Assembly: GCA_029067025.1 (NCBI GenBank)
Contig: JAIEFH010000258.1
Location: 1-15,113, forward strand
DNA from: Oscillospiraceae bacterium
Lineage (GTDB): Bacteria > Bacillota > Clostridia > Oscillospirales > Oscillospiraceae
Direction of reading: 5' to 3'
DNA length: 15,113 nucleotides
Both the position numbers and the translations under genes were made by a program. This document shows, piece by piece, positions 5,964 through 12,992 of the stretch. The notes below the pieces were generated by a model that was given only the letters and a program-made list of their open reading frames with translations, was not told the DNA's origin and searched no databases. The first letter of the stretch is position 1. Each line of letters opens with the position of its first letter.

Positions 5964-7709
5964 TTATACCACCCGCTTCTGGGCATTGTAGAGCTGGGCG
6001 TACTCCCCGCTCCGTTCCAGCAGCTCCTGGTGGGTGCCTTCCTCCAAAATGTGGTTCTCGTCCACCACAATGATCCGGTGGGCGGAGCGGATGGTGGACA
6101 GGCGGTGGGCGATGATGAGGGTGGTGCGGCCCTTTGCCAGCTCGTCAAAGGCGGACTGGATGCGGGCCTCCGTTACCGAGTCCAGGGCGGAGGTGGCCTC
6201 GTCCAGGATCAGGATGGGCGGGTTTTTCAGGAAGATGCGGGCGATGGACACCCGCTGCTTCTGCCCGCCGGACAGCATCACGCCCCGCTCCCCCACGTAG
6301 GTCTGGAAGCCGTCGGGCATGGACATAATGTCGTCGTAGATCTCCGCCCGGCGGGCCGCGTCCACCACCTCCGCCTCGGTGGCGTCAGGCCGGCCGTAGC
6401 GGATGTTGTCCATAATCGTCCCGGCGAACAGGAACACGTCCTGCTGGACGATGCCGATGTTGTGCCGCAGGGAGCGCTGGGTCACCTCCCGCACATCCTG
6501 GCCGTCCACCAGGATGCGGCCGCCGGTCACGTCGTAGAACCGGGGGATGAGCTGGCACAGGGTGGACTTGCCGCCGCCGGAGGGGCCTACCACGGCCACC
6601 GTCTCGCCACGGGGGATGTGGATGGACACGTGATCCAGCACGGCGGGGCCGTCCTCGTAGTGGAAGGAGACATCGTCAATGAGAATGTCGCCCTCCGCCT
6701 CGCCCATGGGCCTGGCATCCGGGGCGTCCTTCACGGCAGGCTCCACCCGCATCAGCTCCACAAAGCGCTTGAAGCCCGCCATGCCGTTAAGGAACTGCTC
6801 CACAAAGGCCGCCAGCTTGCGCACCGGGGTGAGGAAGGTGGAGATGTACAGGGTAAAGGTGACCAGATCCACAAAGTCCATCTCGCCCCGCATGATGAAG
6901 TACCCGCCCACCGCTACGGTGAGGACGTTCATGGCGGGCAGGGCGAACTCCAGGCCGGCGTGGTAGGTGGCCATGGCCTGGTAGTAGCCCCGCTTGGCCC
7001 CCTTGAACTGCTCGTTGGAGGCCCGGAATTTCTGATCCTCCTGGCTCTCGTTGGCGAAGGCCTTCGCCGTGCGCATCCCGGAGATGGAGGATTCCAGCTG
7101 GCCGTTGATGCCCGCCATGGTCTGCTTCACCTGCACCGACGCCTTCATCATCCGCTTGCGCTGGATGACGGTGAATACCACAAAGATGGGCACCACGGCG
7201 AACACGATGAGGGCCAGCTTCCACTGGATGGACAGCATCATGCAGAACGCGCCGATCAGCGTGACCGCCGAGATGAACAGATCCTCCGGGCCGTGGTGGG
7301 CCAGCTCCGTGACCTCGAACAGGTCGTTGGTGGCCCGGCTCATGAGCTGGCCGGTGCGGTTTTTGTCATAGAAGGAGAAGGACAGATCCTGCATATGGCC
7401 GAACAGATCCCGGCGGATGTCCGCCTCGATGCGCACCCCCATCATGTGGCCCCAGTAGGTGACGATGAAGTACATCACCGAGCGCAGGGCGTAGGCCGCC
7501 AGGAGGATGGCCATAACGGCGAAAAAGGCGGTGAATAAATTCCGGGGCAGCAGGGTGTTCAGCGCCTCCCGCGAGACGGCGGGGAAGGCCAGATCCACCA
7601 GGGCGATGCCCAGAGCGCAGCACATATCCAGAATAAACAGCTTCAGGTGCGGCTTATAATAGGACAGGAAGATGGGGACGTAGCCCCGCTGGAACCGTTT
7701 GGAGTGCAT
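5964..7709 (-). CDS. ABC exporter half-transporter (fused membrane and ATPase domains)
   Basis: A 581-residue half-transporter of the type I exporter class (MsbA/BmrA/LmrA-like), expected to work as a homodimer in the plasma membrane. Residues 20-310 form the six-helix membrane domain; hydrophobic segments are visible around 25-45, 58-85, 145-182 and 254-295. The ATPase domain carries Walker A GPSGGGKST (375-383), the Q-loop glutamine at 422 (VQQD), signature LSGGQ (479-483), Walker B ILILDE (499-504) with catalytic E504, and the H-loop H535. All catalytic residues are intact. The substrate (lipid, drug or peptide) cannot be read from sequence, and no second half-transporter gene is adjacent. 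It is the first gene of a four-gene operon with a near-consensus promoter and an AGGAG ribosome binding site (7720-7724) 10 nt before the ATG. Confidence 0.94.
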   Translation of the reverse strand: MHSKRFQRGYVPIFLSYYKPHLKLFILDMCCALGIALVDLAFPAVSREALNTLLPRNLFTAFFAVMAILLAAYALRSVMYFIVTYWGHMMGVRIEADIRRDLFGHMQDLSFSFYDKNRTGQLMSRATNDLFEVTELAHHGPEDLFISAVTLIGAFCMMLSIQWKLALIVFAVVPIFVVFTVIQRKRMMKASVQVKQTMAGINGQLESSISGMRTAKAFANESQEDQKFRASNEQFKGAKRGYYQAMATYHAGLEFALPAMNVLTVAVGGYFIMRGEMDFVDLVTFTLYISTFLTPVRKLAAFVEQFLNGMAGFKRFVELMRVEPAVKDAPDARPMGEAEGDILIDDVSFHYEDGPAVLDHVSIHIPRGETVAVVGPSGGGKSTLCQLIPRFYDVTGGRILVDGQDVREVTQRSLRHNIGIVQQDVFLFAGTIMDNIRYGRPDATEAEVVDAARRAEIYDDIMSMPDGFQTYVGERGVMLSGGQKQRVSIARIFLKNPPILILDEATSALDSVTEARIQSAFDELAKGRTTLIIAHRLSTIRSAHRIIVVDENHILEEGTHQELLERSGEYAQLYNAQKRVV

Positions 7710-7754
7710 ATCCGTGATACTCCTTTACCATTTATTAAAATTGTATGATGAACT

Positions 7755-7783
7755 AGTATAGTCAAAAGGTTTGTGCTTGTCAA
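7755..7783 (-). promoter_or_regulatory. Promoter of the ABC-nudix-ylmH-ynzC operon
   Basis: On the minus strand: perfect TTGACA (7783-7778), 17-nt spacer, TATACT (7760-7755). The predicted transcript starts near 7748, about 40 nt before the ABC gene. The -35 occupies almost the same bases as the -35 of the divergent AI-2E gene. Confidence 0.8.
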
Positions 7784-7805
7784 CGGCGGAAAGTTGGCCT
7801 ATAAT
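7777..7805 (+). promoter_or_regulatory. Divergent promoter of the AI-2E family gene
   Basis: On the plus strand: TTGTCA (7777-7782), 17-nt spacer, perfect TATAAT (7800-7805). Predicted start near 7812. Its -35 overlaps the minus-strand TTGACA at 7778-7783, so RNA polymerase probably cannot sit on both promoters at once. Confidence 0.7.
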
Positions 7806-7814
7806 AAATCGATC

Positions 7815-9041
7815 ATGGATAGAATGGGGGCAGGCGAAGTGGAATACACACAGCTCACATGGCGCCAGCGGGGGCAGCTCTGGCTCCGGCTGGGCATACG
7901 GGGCGCGCTGCTGCTGGGCGGGCTGGCGCTGCTGTTCTGGGTGGGCCTGCCCCTGATTTCCCTGCTCAGCCCCTTTGTGCTGGCGCTGGTGTTCGCCTGG
8001 ATGCTCAACCCGGCGGTGCGCTGGCTGGAGGGGAAAAGCAGCGGCTCCCGCAAGGTCATCTCCATGATTTTGGTTATCTTGGTGTTTGCCGTCATCGGCG
8101 GCGCGCTGTTTGGCCTGGGCTGGATGGCGGTGGATCAGATTCGCTCCCTGTTTGACAACCGCCAGTCCTTGCTGGACGAGCTGCTGGACGGCGTGGTCAA
8201 CGTCATCAACAGCGTGGGCGGTTGGCTGGAGGGGATGGGTGATTTTGTGCCCCAGGGCGTCATCACCACCAGCGAGGATCTCATCGACACGCTGCTGGAC
8301 TGGGTTCAGGGGCTGGACTTCTCCGGCTGGCTGACCCAGATGGCGGGGCAGGCCCCGTCCATGGTGACCAACGTGTCCGGCTTTGCCGTGGCCCTGATCG
8401 TGTTCATGATGGCCAGCTATTTCATCACCGGGGACTACCCCCGCCTGCGCCAGGAGTTCACCGACCGGGTGCCCATGATGGCCCGGGACTTCTGCCGCTC
8501 GGTAAAGAACATCTTTATGAGCGCCTTCGGCGGCTATATCAAGAGCCAGCTCATTTTGTCCACCGGGGTGTTCATCATCCTGGGCGTGGGCTTTTTCCTG
8601 ATGGGCCAGCCCTACGGCCTGCTGCTGGCCTTTGGCCTGGCGGTGCTGGATTTCATCCCCATCATCGGCGCGGGCACCGTCATGGTGCCCTGGGCGGTGA
8701 TCGACATGGTGCTGGCCCAGTACAATGAGGCCGCCGCCCTCATGGCGATCTGGGGGGTCATCGTGGTGTTCCGTCGGTTTGGCGAGCCAAAGGTTCTGGG
8801 CGACCAAACCGGGCTGTCCCCCATTCTGTCCCTGGTGGGCATCTATGTGGGCATGAAGGTCGGGGGTGTGCTGGGCATGGTGGTGGGGCCGCTGCTGCTG
8901 CTGGTGTGCATCAACCTGACCAAGCTGGGCATCTTCCAGCCGGTACTGGACGATCTCGCGCTGGCCGCGGGGGACATCAACGCCATTCTCCGCTCCGGGC
9001 GGAAGGCGGACAAAGCGGAAGATGACGAAAAACCGCAATAA
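7815..9041 (+). CDS. AI-2E family transporter (PerM/YtvI/YdiK type)
   Basis: Integral membrane protein of about 408 residues in the AI-2E/PerM family (formerly UPF0118), known or proposed as exporters. It shows the family arrangement: two N-terminal membrane helices (GALLLGGLALLFWVGLPLIS and on through FVLALVFAWMLNP), a third at about 80-102, a soluble stretch to about 185, then a C-terminal membrane block. That block has the conserved DFIPIIGAGTVMVPWA motif and EPKVLGDQTGLSPILSLVG, followed by GVLGMVVGPLLLL. Relatives in Clostridia include the sporulation protein YtvI. Start choice: GTG 7773 lies upstream of the -10 and is excluded. ATG 7815 would leave only about 3 nt of leader. ATG 7824 and GTG 7839 (G-rich sequence 7826-7834 before it) are also possible and would shorten the protein by 3 or 8 residues. 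No terminator is visible behind it, so some read-through into htrA is possible. Substrate unknown. Confidence 0.9.
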   Translation: MDRMGAGEVEYTQLTWRQRGQLWLRLGIRGALLLGGLALLFWVGLPLISLLSPFVLALVFAWMLNPAVRWLEGKSSGSRKVISMILVILVFAVIGGALFGLGWMAVDQIRSLFDNRQSLLDELLDGVVNVINSVGGWLEGMGDFVPQGVITTSEDLIDTLLDWVQGLDFSGWLTQMAGQAPSMVTNVSGFAVALIVFMMASYFITGDYPRLRQEFTDRVPMMARDFCRSVKNIFMSAFGGYIKSQLILSTGVFIILGVGFFLMGQPYGLLLAFGLAVLDFIPIIGAGTVMVPWAVIDMVLAQYNEAAALMAIWGVIVVFRRFGEPKVLGDQTGLSPILSLVGIYVGMKVGGVLGMVVGPLLLLVCINLTKLGIFQPVLDDLALAAGDINAILRSGRKADKAEDDEKPQ

Positions 9042-9095
9042 ATGGGGCCCGCATTCAAAAAATTTTCAGCGTTCGTTCAAAATCATTTCCGCTTT

Positions 9096-9134
9096 TTGAC
9101 ACACTCTGGACATATTTATGGCGTATTGTATGCT
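9096..9134 (+). promoter_or_regulatory. Possible htrA promoter
   Basis: TGGACA at 9107-9112, a 16-nt spacer and TATGCT at 9129-9134 make a plausible promoter. A perfect TTGACA lies at 9096-9101, but I see no good -10 at the right distance from it. The interval 9042-9214 otherwise holds no gene. Confidence 0.4.
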
Positions 9135-9141
9135 CAGCGAC

Positions 9142-9167
9142 GGGCAGCGGCGCGAAACAGCCGCCCC
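9142..9167 (+). other. GC-rich hairpin in the htrA leader
   Basis: GGGCAGCGGC (9142-9151) pairs with GCCGCCCC (9160-9167) as eight pairs with one bulged A, loop GCGAAACA. It is flanked by a direct repeat of CAGCGA (9135-9140 and 9168-9173). No T tract follows. It lies about 48 nt before the htrA start. Confidence 0.35.
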
Positions 9168-9214
9168 AGCGATGAAAATGCTCCGAGATGTGGAATCGGA
9201 AAGGAGAAGTTTCC

Positions 9215-10630
9215 ATGTACGATCAGAACGGTTTTGACAACAACGGGGTATACCACTACAGCTGTACCCCTCAGCATTCCGACCCCTGGGAGCAGCCCCA
9301 GCAGTCCCCCGTTCCGCCCCAGCCCCCCAAGAAGAAAAAGGGCGGCGCGGGTAAGGTTGTAGCCCTGGTGCTGTGCTGCGCCCTGGTGGGCGGCGGCGCG
9401 GGCGTGGGCGGCGCGGCCGCCTTCAACGCGCTGACTGCCAGCTCCAAGAGTGAGGGCGAGACCATCATCTACCGCAATGAAACCGACCCCACCGCGGTGC
9501 AGGTCAAGCAGGCCGACGGCCTCACCCCCATGAGTTTAAGCGAGATTAACGCCGCTTACGCCGACTCCTGCGTGTGCATCTCCGTGCAGGCCATTGTGCA
9601 GCAGGGCTATTACCAGTACCAGGCCTCCGGTGCGGGCTCCGGCTTCATCATCAGTGAGGACGGCTACATCGTAACCAATTACCATGTCATCGACGGGGCT
9701 GTCGCCATCAAGGTCACGCTGAACAACGGTGAGAGCTATGACGCCAAGCTGGTGGGCGGTGAGGAGCTCAACGACGTGGCCGTGCTGAAGATCGACGGCG
9801 TGTCCGGGCTCAAGCCCGTGGTGCTGGGCGACTCCGACGATCTGGTGGTGGGCGAGACGGTGTGCACCATCGGCAACGCCCTGGGCACCCTGTCCTTCTC
9901 CATGACCTCCGGGGCGGTGTCCGCCACCGGGCGCTCCGTCACCATGAGCGACGGTACCGTGATGAATATGATCCAGACCGACTGCACCATCAACTCGGGC
10001 AACTCCGGCGGCCCGCTGTTTGACAGCTATGGCCGGGTGGTGGGCATCACCTCCGCCAAGTTCAGCAACAACGGCCAGTCCTCCCAGGCCACCATCGAGG
10101 GCATCGGCTTCGCCATCCCCATCAACGACGTCATTGACATCATCACCGACTATATGCGGGTGGGCTACGTCACAGGGCGGCCCTATATGGGGATCCTGGA
10201 TCCCAAGGACATCAGCGACTACGCGCAGACCTTCGGCTGGCCCAACGGCGTGTATGTCACCGGCATCGACGAGGATTCCTGCGCCCAGGCAGCGGGGCTC
10301 AAGCCGGGGGACATCATCACAAAAATGGACGACACCGAGATCACCAGCGTCAGTCAGATGGTGTCGGTGAAGAACAGCTACAAGGCGGGAGATACGGTGA
10401 CGCTGGAGGTGTACCGCTCCGGCGGGACGCTCACCCTCACCCTCACCTTTGACGAGCAGGACAACACCACCCAGAACTCCGGCAGCCAGTCCCAAGACCC
10501 CGCCCCCATGCCCACCGCCAACGGCGGCGATTCCTATGGGTACGGCTACGGGAATGAGTATCCCTATGGCGGCTACGGCGGGGACGACTACTTCAACAGC
10601 TTCCCCTGGGAGTACTTTTTCGGTAGGTAA
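9215..10630 (+). CDS. htrA: Membrane-anchored HtrA/DegP serine protease with PDZ domain
   Basis: A 471-residue S1C-family protease. The cytoplasmic N-terminus (1-46) is Pro/Gln/Lys-rich; one membrane helix (about 47-70, after a KKKK stretch) places the protease outside the cell. The catalytic triad is H157 (TNYHVID), D187 (LNDVAVLKID) and S264 (NSGNSGGPL). A PDZ domain spans about 320-412 (YMGI, AAGLKPGDIITKMDD). Proteins of this family degrade or refold damaged exported proteins. The last 36 residues (436-471) are an unusual Gly/Tyr-rich tail ending in aromatic residues. The ATG at 9215 has AGGAG 8 nt upstream. An upstream in-frame ATG at 9188 has none, so the shorter form is chosen. The gene stands alone between a permease gene and a terminator. 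No CssR-type sensor genes are nearby. Confidence 0.95.
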   Translation: MYDQNGFDNNGVYHYSCTPQHSDPWEQPQQSPVPPQPPKKKKGGAGKVVALVLCCALVGGGAGVGGAAAFNALTASSKSEGETIIYRNETDPTAVQVKQADGLTPMSLSEINAAYADSCVCISVQAIVQQGYYQYQASGAGSGFIISEDGYIVTNYHVIDGAVAIKVTLNNGESYDAKLVGGEELNDVAVLKIDGVSGLKPVVLGDSDDLVVGETVCTIGNALGTLSFSMTSGAVSATGRSVTMSDGTVMNMIQTDCTINSGNSGGPLFDSYGRVVGITSAKFSNNGQSSQATIEGIGFAIPINDVIDIITDYMRVGYVTGRPYMGILDPKDISDYAQTFGWPNGVYVTGIDEDSCAQAAGLKPGDIITKMDDTEITSVSQMVSVKNSYKAGDTVTLEVYRSGGTLTLTLTFDEQDNTTQNSGSQSQDPAPMPTANGGDSYGYGYGNEYPYGGYGGDDYFNSFPWEYFFGR

Positions 10631-10641
10631 ATCGTAAAAAG

Positions 10642-10675
10642 GCGGCCCGTGGGCAAAGCCCACGGGCCGCTTTCT
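10642..10675 (+). terminator. Strong bidirectional terminator after htrA
   Basis: GCGGCCCGTGGGC (10642-10654) and GCCCACGGGCCGC (10658-10670) form a perfect 13-bp stem with loop AAA, followed by TTTCTT. On the minus strand the same stem is followed by CTTTTT, so it also faces the convergent small gene. Confidence 0.92.
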
Positions 10676-10805
10676 TGTCACGCTGCGCCTGTTCGCAACG
10701 CGCGGCTTCGCTCCGACTCGGCCTGGTCTTGGCCCGCTGCACGGGCCCGCGCTCGGCCTTGCTCCAGTCCAAGCTCCCTCGCTGACCGCTTCTCCGCGCT
10801 TCTTG
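10676..10805. repeat. GC-rich repeat-like intergenic spacer
   Basis: About 130 bases with no gene. The text is made of short related words (GCTGCGC, GGCTTCGCTCC, CCCTCGCTG, GCTACGCTG), a direct repeat CTCGGCCT (10717-10724 and 10752-10759) and a small palindrome GGCCCG-CTGCA-CGGGCC (10731-10747). Its composition differs from coding sequence. It looks like a dispersed intergenic repeat, but I cannot confirm other copies from this window. Confidence 0.35.
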
Positions 10806-10922
10806 CTACGCTGTCATCTCGGCGATTTCCCGCTCTGCCTCGCCCCGGGTGTCCGCGGAAAAGCAGAACGCGCCGTCCAGATAAACCTCCACATGACCTG
10901 CCACAAATTCTATCTCGTACAT
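10806..10922 (-). CDS. Unrecognised 38-residue small protein
   Basis: Small gene on the minus strand from ATG 10922-10920 to TAG 10808-10806. An AAAGGAG ribosome binding site (10937-10931) lies 8 nt before the start, as good as those of the neighbouring genes. The peptide begins MYEIEFVAGHVEVYLDG and continues AFCFSADT, ending in an acidic helix (RGEAEREIAEMTA). This reads as two or three short beta strands followed by one helix. It recalls small uncharacterised proteins of Clostridia that combine VYxDGxFxxSADT with a C-terminal AExEI helix, but I cannot name a family. A TATACT (minus strand) at 10974-10969 could be its -10, with no good -35. After the TAG the frame stays open through the repeat-like spacer, which is probably chance. 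Function unknown. Confidence 0.65.
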   Translation of the reverse strand: MYEIEFVAGHVEVYLDGAFCFSADTRGEAEREIAEMTA

Positions 10923-11022
10923 TTGGGACACTCCTTTCAGCGGGGACTGCCTCCCCTGTTTTCTGAGGTCAGTATAGCTCAGGAAAAGTCCGATAAAACG
11001 GCACTAATTAAACCGGAAAGCA

Positions 11023-11059
11023 AAAAGGTTCCCCTCCAGCCTGTGGAGGGGAACCTTTT
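11023..11059 (-). terminator. Terminator of the yhaO-yhaN operon, overlapping the stop codon
   Basis: AAAAGGTTCCCCTCC (11023-11037) pairs perfectly with GGAGGGGAACCTTTT (11045-11059), a 15-bp stem with a 7-nt loop. On the minus strand it ends in TTTTTG. The stem includes two bases of the yhaN stop codon (11058-11060). Read on the plus strand the T run is only four long. Confidence 0.88.
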
Positions 11060-12992
11060 ATGATAACCGGATTACAGGCACACCGTGGGCGGCCGCCCAC
11101 TGTTCCTCCCGGCTGTGGCAGGAGAAGAGGAGGATCTGCCGCTCCCGCGCCTGCCCCTTTAGAAGCTTCAGGGCCAGGGCGCAGCGGGCATCGTCAAAGG
11201 CGGTCAGCGCGTCGTCCAGCACGATGGGCGCGTCCGGCACGGTGAGGGCGCACACCGCCAGCCGGACGGCCAGGTAAAGCTGCTCCGCCGTGCCGGTGGA
11301 CAGGGCCAGGGAGGAGCGGGGAAGGGTGTCCTCTGCCGCCGCCTGGGCGGAGAAGTCCCGGGCCAGGGTGAGTTTGGGCCAGCGTCCCCCGGTGAGGGCG
11401 GCGAACAGCACCCCCGCTTTCTGGTTCAGCGCCGGGGAGAACCGCTGGCGCAGGGCGTCATTGGCGGCGGACAGAGCTTCCAGCGCCGTGGTGAGGGCAT
11501 CGTACTCCTCCAGCCGCTGGGTGAGTTGAGCGTCCAGCTCGCCCCGGCGGGCCTCGATGTCCTCAGGGCCGCCCATGTGGGCCAAGATACCCTCGGCGCG
11601 GGCCAGCTCGTCCCGGACGCGGGCCAGCTCCCGCTCCGTGGCGGCGAGCTGGGCGGCGGTGGCGGCTCTGGACTGGGCGGGTGAGTAGAGCATCTCCAGT
11701 GTATCCGCCAACTGTCCGCCTTGGGCGGCTAAATCTTCCACCCGGCGGCGGGCGGCGGCTTCTGCCGCTTTGGCCTGCTGGGCGGCAGCCAGCGTCTCTC
11801 GGTATTCAGCCGCCTGGTTCAGCAAATTGCCTGTTTCGGGTACGGGGACGGGCTGGCAGGCGGCTTGTGTCCCCCGGGCCTGACGGGTCAGCCTGCGGCC
11901 ATGGAACAGACAATAGATCCCGGACAATACCACCACGCCGGACATAGCGGCCAGCAGCCAGACACCATCCAGGAGATGAGTCACGAACCACAGCAGCATC
12001 GTCCCACCCAGGAAACCGCCTATCAACATTTCCTGCCGTCCGCGGCTGTACTGTTTTTCCGCCTCTGCTTGTTGGGTTTCCCGCTTCTGATTTTCCGCAA
12101 GGGCCGCGTTCCGCTCCTCTTGCTTCTCCTGGGCAAAAGCCCACGCCTCCTCGCCGGTCATGGTGCCGAACACCGGGTGGGGCTTGTCCTCGGGGAGGTT
12201 GGCTTTTGCCGCTTCCCACTCCATATACGCCTCGGCGTAGCGGCGGTTCAAGTCGTGGCGCTCTAAGCGCGCCCAAATCTCCAGATCGCCCTGGAGTTCC
12301 CTCTGCCGTTCCTCCAGGCGGGCCAGCTCCTGCTCTGCCTCCGCTTTCCTGCGGCGGGTCTGCTCCATCTCCCGGAGCGTGCCGTCCAGACCGGACAGCT
12401 CCTCCTCCAGCTGGGGGATGAGCCCGTTGGCCCGGTTGGCCCGGCGGCGATTGCGCCAGTCCTTCAGTGTGCGCGCCACGGCGGAGTAGGACACGTCCTC
12501 CTGCCCGGAGGTGGCCAGCGCCGCCACCCGGGATTCCAGTTCCTTGCTGGCCCCGATGGCCGCGCCGCCCTGGCCCACAAAGGCGGAGCGCAGATATACC
12601 TCCTTGCCCACCCCGGTGAGTTGCTCGCCCACGTTGGCGGCGGTGAGGCCGGGGACGGGGTCGCCGGAGGCGGTGTACACCGCCTCGAACCCGCCGAAGG
12701 GGTTGGCGCGGGTGGGGAAGCGGCGGATGGTGATGTCCTTCCCCTGCCATTCCACCCGCATCTCCCCGGACATGGGGGTCCCCGACCAGGGCTGGTAGCG
12801 GGTTTTGTCCGCCAGAAAGCCGGTTTTGTCCCGCTCCCGGGTGTCGATGCCGTAGAGCATGGCCTTCAAAAAGCCCGCCCAGGTGGATTTGCCCGCCTCG
12901 TTGGGGGCGGTGATAACGGTGAGGCCGTCCCCCGGTTCCAGGACGGCGTTGTCCAGCGCGCCGAAGGCGGCGGTCATTTTCTTGATTTTCAC
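11058..12992 (-). CDS. YhaN-like Rad50/SbcC-type ATPase with membrane hairpin
   Basis: A 644-residue ABC-type ATPase split by a coiled coil, as in Rad50/SbcC. The N-lobe has Walker A APNEAGKST (29-37). The C-lobe has signature LSTGTAEQ (564-571), Walker B IVLDDAL with D593/D594, the D-loop segment (TAFDDAR) and the H-loop H626 (FSCHS). The LSTGTAEQLYLA form and double Asp fit the YhaN family. Charged heptad-like arms lie at about 192-320 and 395-515. Between them, two membrane helices (about 322-340 and 345-363) replace the zinc hook, so the coil tip would be membrane-anchored. The coil is clearly shorter than in B. subtilis YhaN (over 900 residues). It overlaps the phosphoesterase gene upstream by 4 nt (ATGA), and the two products most likely form one Mre11/Rad50-like complex acting on DNA ends. 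An intrinsic terminator overlaps its stop. Confidence 0.88.
   Translation of the reverse strand: MKIKKMTAAFGALDNAVLEPGDGLTVITAPNEAGKSTWAGFLKAMLYGIDTRERDKTGFLADKTRYQPWSGTPMSGEMRVEWQGKDITIRRFPTRANPFGGFEAVYTASGDPVPGLTAANVGEQLTGVGKEVYLRSAFVGQGGAAIGASKELESRVAALATSGQEDVSYSAVARTLKDWRNRRRANRANGLIPQLEEELSGLDGTLREMEQTRRRKAEAEQELARLEERQRELQGDLEIWARLERHDLNRRYAEAYMEWEAAKANLPEDKPHPVFGTMTGEEAWAFAQEKQEERNAALAENQKRETQQAEAEKQYSRGRQEMLIGGFLGGTMLLWFVTHLLDGVWLLAAMSGVVVLSGIYCLFHGRRLTRQARGTQAACQPVPVPETGNLLNQAAEYRETLAAAQQAKAAEAAARRRVEDLAAQGGQLADTLEMLYSPAQSRAATAAQLAATERELARVRDELARAEGILAHMGGPEDIEARRGELDAQLTQRLEEYDALTTALEALSAANDALRQRFSPALNQKAGVLFAALTGGRWPKLTLARDFSAQAAAEDTLPRSSLALSTGTAEQLYLAVRLAVCALTVPDAPIVLDDALTAFDDARCALALKLLKGQARERQILLFSCHSREEQWAAAHGVPVIRLS

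Noticed and set aside
6030..7538. A 502-codon open frame on the plus strand opposite the ABC exporter
   Set aside because: It mirrors a gene with all ABC motifs intact, and has no ribosome binding site or recognisable domain.
7725..9038. A 437-codon minus-strand frame opposite the AI-2E gene
   Set aside because: Gln/His-rich antisense translation of a clear membrane protein gene; no start signal.
9536..10681. A 381-codon minus-strand frame opposite htrA
   Set aside because: Antisense of a protease with an intact catalytic triad; it begins inside a terminator.
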